From Clostridia bacterium (lineage in GTDB: Bacteria; Bacillota; Clostridia; Christensenellales; Aristaeellaceae), in assembly GCA_030529995.1 (NCBI GenBank), contig JAUMVT010000004.1:24673-88672 (forward strand): 64,000 nt of DNA, given 5' to 3'. The notes under the pieces were generated by a model, which searched no databases, was not told the DNA's origin, and worked only from the letters and a program-made list of their open reading frames with translations. This document shows, in pieces, positions 45,201 through 52,372 of the stretch. The translations under genes were made by a program, and so were the position numbers. The first letter of the stretch is position 1, and every line of letters starts with the position of its first letter.

Positions 45201-47291
45201 ATGGCACATATGGATGAGATCTTTGGCAGCAATGTATTTAATGATGCTGTAATGCAGCAGCATTTGCCCAAGGATACCTACAAGGCCCTGAAGAAGACCA
45301 TCGATGAGGGTCGTCATCTTGATCCGCAGGTTGCTGCGGTTGTTGCCCACGCCATGAAGGATTGGGCAGCGGAGAAGGGCGTAACGCACTTCACCCACTG
45401 GTTCCAGCCCATGACCGGCATCACCGCCGAGAAGCACGACAGCTTCCTGAATCCTCAGCCCGGCGGAAAGATGATTCTTTCCTTCAGCGGCAAGGAACTC
45501 GTCCGTGGCGAGCCTGATGCTTCCTCCTTCCCTTCCGGCGGACTTCGCTCCACCTTTGAAGCCCGCGGCTATACGGCATGGGATCCTACCAGCTATGCCT
45601 TCATCAAGGACAATGTGCTGTGCATCCCCACTGCCTTCTGCTCCTACGGCGGTGAAGCACTGGACCAGAAGACGCCTCTGCTGCGCTCCATGGAAACCCT
45701 GAGCAAGCAGGCTGTGCGTGTACTGCACCTGTTCGGCCGCATGGACTCCGTCCGTGTGACCCCCACCGTAGGTCCTGAGCAGGAGTATTTCCTGATTGAC
45801 CGTGAACTGTATGAAAAGCGCCGTGACCTGATCTTCACCGGCCGTACCCTGTATGGTGCAAAGCCTCCCAAGGGTCAGGAATTGGAAGATCACTACTTCG
45901 GTGCCATCAAGCCCCGCATTCAAGCCTTCATGAGCGAATTGGATGAAGAACTGTGGAAGCTGGGTGTGGCTGCCAAGACCGAACATAACGAAGTAGCTCC
46001 TGCCCAGCACGAGCTGGCGCCTGTATTCACCATCACCAACGTGGCTGCCGATCACAATCAGCTGACCATGGAAATGATGAAGAAGGTGGCACAGCGTCAT
46101 GGCCTGGTTTGCCTGCTGCACGAGAAGCCCTTCGCAGGGGTAAACGGCTCCGGCAAGCACAACAACTGGTCCATGGTAACCAACACCGGCTACAATCTGC
46201 TGGATCCCAGCGATACGCCTTATGAAAGCTCCCAGTTCCTGCTGTTCCTCACTGCCGTCATCAAGGCTGTGGACGACTATCAGGATCTGCTCCGTGTATC
46301 CGTGGCCAGTGCCGGCAACGATCACCGTCTGGGCGCTAACGAAGCACCGCCTGCCATCATCTCCATGTTCGTGGGCGAAGAGCTGGGCGAGATTCTGGAC
46401 GCTATCGAGTCCGGTTCTGCCTACATGGGTCACGAGCACAGCGACATGACCGTTGGCGTGCACGTGCTGCCCAAGTTCCCCAAGGACAACACCGACCGGA
46501 ACCGTACTTCTCCCTTCGCCTTCACCGGCAACAAGTTCGAGTTCCGTTCTCTCGGCTCTTCCGCTTCCATTTCCGAGACCAACGTGGTCATTAACACCAT
46601 CGTGGCTGAGTCTCTCCGTCAGTTTGCTGACGAATTGGAAGCCGCACCCGACTTCAAGACGGCTCTCCATGAGCTGATTGTCCGTGAGATCCGCGCCCAC
46701 AAGCGCATTATCTTCAACGGCAACGGCTATTCCGAGGAGTGGGTGAAGGAGGCCGAGAAGCGTGGCCTGCTGAACCTGCACAGCACCGTGGACGCTCTGC
46801 CCTACATGGTGTCCGAAAAGAACATCAAGCTGTTCACCACCCACAAGGTGTATTCCGAAACTGAGATTCGTTCCCGCTACGAAATCAAGCTGGAAGAGTA
46901 TGCCAAGGTGCTGAACATCGAAGCTGAAACCGCTTTGATGATGGCACAGCGTGAGATTCTGCCTGCTGCCATGAAGTATTCCGCCGCCGTGGCTTCTCAG
47001 CTGAAGGCACTGAAGGATGCTTCCTCCGCCGTAAGCACCTCCGCCGAGGAGAAGCTGCTGGCCAAGCTGAGCTGCAATGTGTCCCTGCTCTCCGACCGCA
47101 TTGACGAGCTGCAGGCCGCCATTGTGAACACCAACCATGAGGCTGACGCAAAGGAAGCCGCTGTGTACGAGCACGACGTGATCATCCCTGCGATGAACGC
47201 TGTCCGTGTGGTGGCTGACGAGCTGGAAACCCAGGTGGGACGTTCTTACTGGCCCTTCCCCACCTATGCAGATCTCCTGTTCAACGTGTAA
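45201..47291 (+). CDS. glnN: Glutamine synthetase, type III
   Basis: The GSIII form of glutamine synthetase, 696 residues, found in Bacteroides, cyanobacteria and many Clostridia. It condenses glutamate and ammonia with ATP. GSIII landmarks are present: [11 protein letters not shown] near the start, [26 protein letters not shown] near residue 190, [47 protein letters not shown] near residue 310 and [16 protein letters not shown]. The ATG at 45201 is chosen because AAGGGGG lies 9 bases upstream; an upstream in-frame ATG at 45150 has no ribosome binding site and would add a lysine-rich tail. Expression probably depends on the leader attenuator. Confidence 0.96.
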   Translation: MAHMDEIFGSNVFNDAVMQQHLPKDTYKALKKTIDEGRHLDPQVAAVVAHAMKDWAAEKGVTHFTHWFQPMTGITAEKHDSFLNPQPGGKMILSFSGKELVRGEPDASSFPSGGLRSTFEARGYTAWDPTSYAFIKDNVLCIPTAFCSYGGEALDQKTPLLRSMETLSKQAVRVLHLFGRMDSVRVTPTVGPEQEYFLIDRELYEKRRDLIFTGRTLYGAKPPKGQELEDHYFGAIKPRIQAFMSELDEELWKLGVAAKTEHNEVAPAQHELAPVFTITNVAADHNQLTMEMMKKVAQRHGLVCLLHEKPFAGVNGSGKHNNWSMVTNTGYNLLDPSDTPYESSQFLLFLTAVIKAVDDYQDLLRVSVASAGNDHRLGANEAPPAIISMFVGEELGEILDAIESGSAYMGHEHSDMTVGVHVLPKFPKDNTDRNRTSPFAFTGNKFEFRSLGSSASISETNVVINTIVAESLRQFADELEAAPDFKTALHELIVREIRAHKRIIFNGNGYSEEWVKEAEKRGLLNLHSTVDALPYMVSEKNIKLFTTHKVYSETEIRSRYEIKLEEYAKVLNIEAETALMMAQREILPAAMKYSAAVASQLKALKDASSAVSTSAEEKLLAKLSCNVSLLSDRIDELQAAIVNTNHEADAKEAAVYEHDVIIPAMNAVRVVADELETQVGRSYWPFPTYADLLFNV

Positions 47292-47312
47292 TCCATAATC
47301 GAACTTTTAGGG

Positions 47313-47343
47313 CGTGCGGATGCATATTTCCGCACGCTTTTTC
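47313..47343 (+). terminator. Terminator of glnN
   Basis: A 9-bp GC-rich stem (47313-47321 with 47330-47338) is followed by five T. Confidence 0.88.
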
Positions 47344-47391
47344 TTTGTGGATCAGATACAGCAAAAATGCAGCAAAGGCTTTGTTCAAATA

Positions 47392-47420
47392 TCGACAAAG
47401 ATCTTTTACGGTGCTATAAT
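47392..47420 (+). promoter_or_regulatory. Promoter for the LarA-like gene and aminotransferase
   Basis: TCGACA (47392-47397) and a perfect TATAAT (47415-47420) are separated by 17 bases. Confidence 0.75.
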
Positions 47421-47470
47421 AGTTTCGTTTGCATAAACATACGACCCCTCTAAGGAGGCGAAGCTTTCCT

Positions 47471-48757
47471 ATGAAGCCTTATACCTTCCGATACGGCAGC
47501 GGCACGGTTGACATTCCGCTGGACGAAGCCAACGTCACCGTCCTGCAGGGACATCACACCCCTGCTATTCAGGACATTGCCGCCGCCCTTGCTGCCGCTT
47601 TGGATGCGCCCATTGATATGCCATCCCTTAGCAAGTGGATTCAGCCCGGCGATCGGGTCACGCTGGTCATCAGCGATATGTCCCGGTTCTGGATGCGGCA
47701 GGATAAGGTGATTCCTCCTTTGGTGGACTACCTTCACGACCGCTGCCGAGTGGCGGATGATCATCTGACCATTCTGGTGGCCAACGGTACTCATTTGGGC
47801 GGAGACGAACAGGAGCTGCGCACCTTGGTGACAGACGGGGTTTATGACCGGGTGCAGGTCATCAATCACGACTGTCTGGCGGAGGATCTGGTTACCATCG
47901 GTACAACGCCCCACGGCACGGTGGTGCGAATTCATCCGGCGGCAGCCCATGCGGATCGTGTCATTTGCCTGGGTGCATGCACCCACCACGTCATGGCAGG
48001 CTTTGGCGGCGGACGGAAGAGCATCCTGCCGGGCATCAGCGCCATGGATACCATCTGCCACAACCACGCCTTTGCGCTGGATCCCAAATGCTTCCGGAGC
48101 AATCCCCGCATTGGCAACGGCAAGCTGGAAGACAATCCCCTGAACGATGACATGTGCGAAGCCGCCGGGCTGATGAACAACCTGTTCATGATTTCCCTGG
48201 TGATGAATGCAGAAATGCAGCTGGCGGAAATTTATGCAGGCCACTACCTGCATTCCTGGCTGCGTGCCTGCGAGGCGGTGGATCGGATTTACCGGGTAGA
48301 AGTGCCGGAAAAGGCGGATGTGATCATCGCCAGCTGCGGCGGCTATCCCAAGGACATGTCCCTGTATCAGGGCACAAAGACCATTGACAATGTGGAAACC
48401 GGGCTGAAGGTTGGCGGCACGCTGATTCTGCTCATCGAAGCCAGAGAAGGCGGCGGCCCGGCAGAATATTTCGATTGGATTCAGAACCTGCAGGACGGTA
48501 CCATGGAACAGCGGCTCAGGGAGCACTTCACCATTCCCGGCTACATCTTCCTGCTGAACTGTGAGCAGGCCAAGCGATACAACATTCTGATGCTTTCCTC
48601 GGTAGCTGCGGAAACCGTTGCCCCCATGGGGCTGAAATCCCACCAAACCGTGGATGCGCTGATGGCAGCCGCCAGCTTGAAAGACAAGAAAATTTATGTA
48701 ATCCCTAACGGCAGTACCGTCGTACCATATGTGAAAAAAGGAGCAGAACGAAAATGA
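47471..48757 (+). CDS. LarA-family nickel-dependent racemase/epimerase-like protein
   Basis: A 428-residue DUF2088/LarA protein. LarA of Lactobacillus racemises lactate with a nickel-pincer cofactor attached to a lysine; many homologues act on other 2-hydroxy acids. The cofactor region is conserved here: THHVMAGFGGGRKSILPGIS near residue 170 supplies the His and Lys, and DTICHNHAF near residue 195 supplies the nickel-ligand His. The start is the ATG at 47471, with AAGGAGG 12 bases upstream. The larBCE genes that make the cofactor are not in this window. The stop overlaps the aminotransferase start as ATGA, so the two proteins are probably made together. Confidence 0.88.
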   Translation: MKPYTFRYGSGTVDIPLDEANVTVLQGHHTPAIQDIAAALAAALDAPIDMPSLSKWIQPGDRVTLVISDMSRFWMRQDKVIPPLVDYLHDRCRVADDHLTILVANGTHLGGDEQELRTLVTDGVYDRVQVINHDCLAEDLVTIGTTPHGTVVRIHPAAAHADRVICLGACTHHVMAGFGGGRKSILPGISAMDTICHNHAFALDPKCFRSNPRIGNGKLEDNPLNDDMCEAAGLMNNLFMISLVMNAEMQLAEIYAGHYLHSWLRACEAVDRIYRVEVPEKADVIIASCGGYPKDMSLYQGTKTIDNVETGLKVGGTLILLIEAREGGGPAEYFDWIQNLQDGTMEQRLREHFTIPGYIFLLNCEQAKRYNILMLSSVAAETVAPMGLKSHQTVDALMAAASLKDKKIYVIPNGSTVVPYVKKGAERK

Positions 48758-49908
48758 AGGAGTACATTGCCAAACGTTTTCAGCATCGCAGCGCAGGCTT
48801 GACCCTGGACACGGAAGCCTTGCACCGCTACAATGACGTGATCGACCTGAGCATCGGCGACACGGACTTTACCACGGATCGGCGCATTATCGACGCTGCT
48901 TATCACGATGCCTGCAACGGCTACACCCATTACGGCGACCCCAAGGGGGATCCGGAGCTGATCGAAGCCATTCGTCAGGCATGGAAGGAAGATTTTCAGC
49001 AGGACATCAGTGCCGATGAAGTGCTGGTGACTACCTCCAGCTGCATGGGTATGTCCCAGACCCTTTTGAGCATCCTGAACCCCGGGGATGAAGTGATTGT
49101 TTTCGGCCCTTATTTTGCCGACTACAAGAACCAGATCATACTGGCCGGCGGCACCCTGGTGGAAGTGGAAACCTACGAAGAGCAAATGTACCGTCCTGAT
49201 GAGGCCGCCGTCCGCAAGGCCATCACCCCCCGTACCCGTGCCATGATTGTGAACACTCCCACCAACCCCACCGGTGCTGCCTATGACCGGGAAACCCTGC
49301 AGATGCTGGCCAACATCGCCCAGGAAAAGGATCTGCTGGTGCTGGCGGATGAAATCTACACCCGGTACCTGTATGACGGGGAATTTGTCCCCATGCGTAC
49401 CCTGCCCGGTATGGCAGACCGCACCGTGACCCTGAACAGCTTTTCCAAGAACTTTATGATGACCGGATGGCGCATTGGCTACATCATTGCCCATCCTGAC
49501 CTGATCAGCGTGTTCAAGCACGTCAATGATGCCTTGACCTATTCCGCCCCTGCCATATCCCAGCGTGCAGCCATTAAGGCCCTGTCCATCCGGGATGCCA
49601 TTGCTGATGAATATATATCCAAATATCGTGCACGTGTATACAAGGTTGCCGAGGCCATTGAGGATATTTCCTACCTGACCATCTTTAAGCCCCGGGGCAC
49701 CTTCTACGCCTTCCCCGGCATCAGCAAAACCGGCATGGACGACAAGACCTTCTGCAACTATCTGCTGGAGAAAGCTCACATCATGGTCTCCCCCGGCTGC
49801 GTCTTCGGCAAGGCCGGCAACGGTCACTTCCGCATTGCCTGCACCACTTCCGAGGAGAAAATCACCGAGGCCATGGAGCGGCTGAAGAAGTTGGAAAAAG
49901 ATTTTTGA
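48754..49908 (+). CDS. PLP-dependent aminotransferase, class I/II
   Basis: A 384-residue fold-type I aminotransferase of the aspartate aminotransferase family. Landmarks are DLSIGDTDFTTD near residue 30, YGDPKGDPELIEAI, VNTPTNPTGAAYDRETL near residue 166, VLADEIYTRYLYDG and the PLP lysine in NSFSKNFMMTGWRIGY (K near residue 232). The C-terminal Arg that binds the substrate carboxylate lies in HFRIACTTSEE. It is coupled by ATGA to the LarA-like gene. The substrate may be the 2-keto acid or amino acid related to that hydroxy acid, which is inference. Confidence 0.94.
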   Translation: MKEYIAKRFQHRSAGLTLDTEALHRYNDVIDLSIGDTDFTTDRRIIDAAYHDACNGYTHYGDPKGDPELIEAIRQAWKEDFQQDISADEVLVTTSSCMGMSQTLLSILNPGDEVIVFGPYFADYKNQIILAGGTLVEVETYEEQMYRPDEAAVRKAITPRTRAMIVNTPTNPTGAAYDRETLQMLANIAQEKDLLVLADEIYTRYLYDGEFVPMRTLPGMADRTVTLNSFSKNFMMTGWRIGYIIAHPDLISVFKHVNDALTYSAPAISQRAAIKALSIRDAIADEYISKYRARVYKVAEAIEDISYLTIFKPRGTFYAFPGISKTGMDDKTFCNYLLEKAHIMVSPGCVFGKAGNGHFRIACTTSEEKITEAMERLKKLEKDF

Positions 49909-49925
49909 AAAATGAAAATTTATGC

Positions 49926-49960
49926 TTGACAAGTGCATATTATTGTGTATAATCATACAC
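49926..49960 (+). promoter_or_regulatory. Promoter with overlapping palindrome, amino acid ABC operon
   Basis: A perfect TTGACA (49926-49931) and TATAAT (49948-49953) have 16-base spacing. GTGTAT-AATC-ATACAC (49945-49960) is a perfect inverted repeat that covers the -10, a good position for a repressor. Confidence 0.75.
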
Positions 49961-49993
49961 GTACCCTGAATAAAGTTAACGGAGGAAACGAAC

Positions 49994-50788
49994 ATGAAGA
50001 AGATGCTTGCTCTCGTATTGGTTGCCTGCATGGTGCTGTGCACGGCTGTTGCAGCATCCGCTGAGACGGTGCTGGAAAAGGTCAAGGCCGCCGGTGTGCT
50101 GGTGGTTGGTACCGAAGCTACCTACGGTCCCTACGAATTCCTGGATGACGATGCAAATCCCATCGGCTGCGACATTTGGCTGGCACAGCAGATTGCTGAC
50201 GAGCTGGGCGTTGAGCTGAAGGTGCAGGATATGGCCTTCGACGGCATCATCGATGCTGTGAAGTCCGGCGTTGTGGATATCGGCATTGCCGCCTTCACCG
50301 TGAGCGAAGAGCGTGCCAAGGTCATCGACTTCAGCCATCAGTACGAACTGAGCGAGCAGCTGTTCATTGTTAAGAAGGGCAACGGCGAAGCTTATGCTAC
50401 CAAGGAAGCCATTGCCGGCCTGAAGGTTGGCGCACAGATGGGCACCATCCAGTCCCAGCTGATCACCTCTGCCCTGCCTGACAGCGAACTGTTCGAGCTG
50501 GACACCTATCCGAACCTGGCGCTCGAAACCGTGAACGGCAACATCGCCGGCTTCGTGTGCGACAAGGCTGTTGGTGAAGGCATGGTTGCCCAGAACGACA
50601 ATCTGGAAATCTCCGGCCTGACCTTCTCCGCAGAAGAAGCCTCCTTCGGCAAGGCCTGCGTTGTGGCTCAGGGCAATGAAGATTTCCTGGAGATCGTGAA
50701 CACCGTGGTGGATCGTGTTGTGGCCGATGGTTCCTACCTGGAAGCCTTCGACAAGTACAACGCCATCTGGGCTCCCTCTGCTGAATAA
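49994..50788 (+). CDS. Polar amino acid ABC transporter substrate-binding protein
   Basis: A 264-residue SBP_bac_3 family protein. The signal peptide MKKMLALVLVACMVLCTAVAASAE has a signal peptidase I site and no convincing lipobox. Family landmarks are LVVGTEATYGPYEFLDDDANPIGCDIWLAQQIA, MAFDGIIDAVKSGVVDIGIAAFTVSEERAKVIDFS, KVGAQMGTIQSQ and a final VVADGSYLEAFDKYNAIW. The Asp in GCDIW fits the contact to the ligand alpha-amino group; the ligand is unknown. The ATG follows GGAGG. A terminator hairpin separates it from the permease gene. Confidence 0.93.
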   Translation: MKKMLALVLVACMVLCTAVAASAETVLEKVKAAGVLVVGTEATYGPYEFLDDDANPIGCDIWLAQQIADELGVELKVQDMAFDGIIDAVKSGVVDIGIAAFTVSEERAKVIDFSHQYELSEQLFIVKKGNGEAYATKEAIAGLKVGAQMGTIQSQLITSALPDSELFELDTYPNLALETVNGNIAGFVCDKAVGEGMVAQNDNLEISGLTFSAEEASFGKACVVAQGNEDFLEIVNTVVDRVVADGSYLEAFDKYNAIWAPSAE

Positions 50789-50808
50789 GCATTCACTTTT
50801 GAAGGCAT

Positions 50809-50840
50809 ACCGGAAAGCTGTTCGGCAGCTTTCCGGTTTT
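50809..50840 (+). terminator. Intercistronic terminator in the amino acid ABC operon
   Basis: A 12-bp perfect stem (50809-50820 with 50826-50837) with a 5-base loop ends in four T. It lies between the binding protein and permease genes. Confidence 0.8.
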
Positions 50841-50874
50841 CGCCGTATTTCTCCCCCACGGAAGGAGCAATGTC

Positions 50875-51570
50875 ATGGAATTTCTAACGACAATGTGGAA
50901 TCTTGTTACCAAGTATTCCGGATTCTTTCTGGAAGGCGTAGGCAATACGCTGATTCTTTCTTTCTTTACCGTATTGCTCGGCACCATTCTCGGTACCCTG
51001 ATGGCCACAGCCCGCATGAGCAAGATCGCTCCCCTGCGCTGGTTTGCCGCGGCATACATTGAATTCTTCCGTGGCACACCTTTGATGGTGCAGCTGATGT
51101 TTATCTTCTACGGGCTGCCCATGATCGGCATCACATTCCCGGATGTCAGCTTCATCCCCAACTTCGACCGGTTTGCCGCCGGTGTTGTGGCCATGAGTCT
51201 GAACAGCTGCGCCTATGTGGCTGAAATCATCCGTTCCGGCATTCAAGCCGTGGACAAGGGACAGACAGAAGCGGCGCGCAGCCTTGGCTTCCATGAAGGA
51301 CAGACCATGCGGCTGGTTGTTCTTCCCCAAGCAATCAGAAACATTCTTCCTGCCCTGGGCAATGAATTTGTGACCGACATCAAGGAATCCTCCATCGTGT
51401 CCGTCATCGGCATTGCCGACCTGATGTACCGCTCCAAGGGCGTCATCGCCAAAACCTACAATAGTCTGGAATGTCTGGCCATCGCCGCTATCATTTACTT
51501 TGTCATGACTTTCGTAAGCAGCCGACTGATCGCTCTTTTGGAAAGGAAGATGTCCCGTGGCAGAAAATAA
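50875..51570 (+). CDS. Polar amino acid ABC transporter permease
   Basis: A 231-residue HEQRo-type permease with about five TM helices. Landmarks are [45 protein letters not shown] and the EAA loop [33 protein letters not shown] near residue 135. The ATG follows AAGGAG by 7 bases. The ATPase start lies 14 bases inside the end of this gene. Confidence 0.94.
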   Translation: MEFLTTMWNLVTKYSGFFLEGVGNTLILSFFTVLLGTILGTLMATARMSKIAPLRWFAAAYIEFFRGTPLMVQLMFIFYGLPMIGITFPDVSFIPNFDRFAAGVVAMSLNSCAYVAEIIRSGIQAVDKGQTEAARSLGFHEGQTMRLVVLPQAIRNILPALGNEFVTDIKESSIVSVIGIADLMYRSKGVIAKTYNSLECLAIAAIIYFVMTFVSSRLIALLERKMSRGRK

Positions 51571-52300
51571 GGAAACCATCATTCAAGTCAATCACCTTTC
51601 CAAGAGCTTCGGCGACCTGAAGGTACTGAACGACATCAGCACGGAGTTCAAGGCGCAGGAGGTTGTCAGCATCATCGGTCCCTCCGGCGGCGGCAAGAGC
51701 ACCTTCCTCCGGTGCCTGAACCTGCTGGAAATCCCCACAGCGGGAGAAATCTTCTTCGACGGCGTTGACATTTGCAGCAAAAAGGTGGACGTGGATCTGC
51801 ATCGGCAGAAGATGGGCATGGTGTTTCAGCAGTTCAACCTGTTTGAAAACATGAATGTGATGAAGAACCTGACCATCGCCCCCATGAAGATTCTGAAGAT
51901 CAGCAAGGAGGAAGCAGAAGCCCGTGCCCATGCGCTGATTAAGCGTGTCGGTTTGGCGGACAAGCTGACTTCCTACCCCAGCCAGCTTTCTGGCGGACAG
52001 AAGCAGCGGATCGCCATTGTCCGTGCCCTGATGATGAACCCGGCGGTCATGCTCTTCGACGAGCCCACCAGCGCGCTTGACCCGGAAATGGTCGGCGAAG
52101 TGCTGGGGGTTATGCGTGACTTGGCCGAAACCGGCATGACCATGATCGTGGTCACACACGAGATGCGGTTTGCCCGGGAAGTCAGCACCCGTACCCTGTT
52201 CCTGGATGGCGGTACCATCGGTGAAGACAAACCCTCGAAGGAACTGTTTGCCCACCCGGAAAATCCTCGGCTGGTCAGCTTCCTGGAAAAAGTGCTGTAA
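51557..52300 (+). CDS. Polar amino acid ABC transporter ATP-binding protein
   Basis: A 247-residue ATPase of the GlnQ/HisP type. It has Walker [10 protein letters not shown], the Q-loop [15 protein letters not shown], signature [15 protein letters not shown], Walker [17 protein letters not shown] and the switch His in [11 protein letters not shown]. The start is a GTG that overlaps the permease gene by 14 bases. It closes a three-gene importer. A shared terminator lies at 52333-52362. Confidence 0.96.
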   Translation: MAENKETIIQVNHLSKSFGDLKVLNDISTEFKAQEVVSIIGPSGGGKSTFLRCLNLLEIPTAGEIFFDGVDICSKKVDVDLHRQKMGMVFQQFNLFENMNVMKNLTIAPMKILKISKEEAEARAHALIKRVGLADKLTSYPSQLSGGQKQRIAIVRALMMNPAVMLFDEPTSALDPEMVGEVLGVMRDLAETGMTMIVVTHEMRFAREVSTRTLFLDGGTIGEDKPSKELFAHPENPRLVSFLEKVL

Positions 52301-52332
52301 TCCTTCTCAATGTGATCTTTCTCATAAAGAAA

Positions 52333-52368
52333 CTCCTGCGGTTTATCGCCGCAGGAGCAATTTGTTTT
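52333..52368. terminator. Bidirectional terminator, amino acid ABC operon and fusion gene
   Basis: A 9-bp perfect stem (52333-52341 with 52349-52357) is followed by a T-rich run on the plus strand. Confidence 0.8.
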
Positions 52369-52372
52369 TGGC

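Noticed and set aside
45144-47174. A 676-residue open frame antisense to glnN
   Set aside because: It is a by-product of the biased codon use of the highly expressed glutamine synthetase gene. It has no ribosome binding site or recognisable domain.
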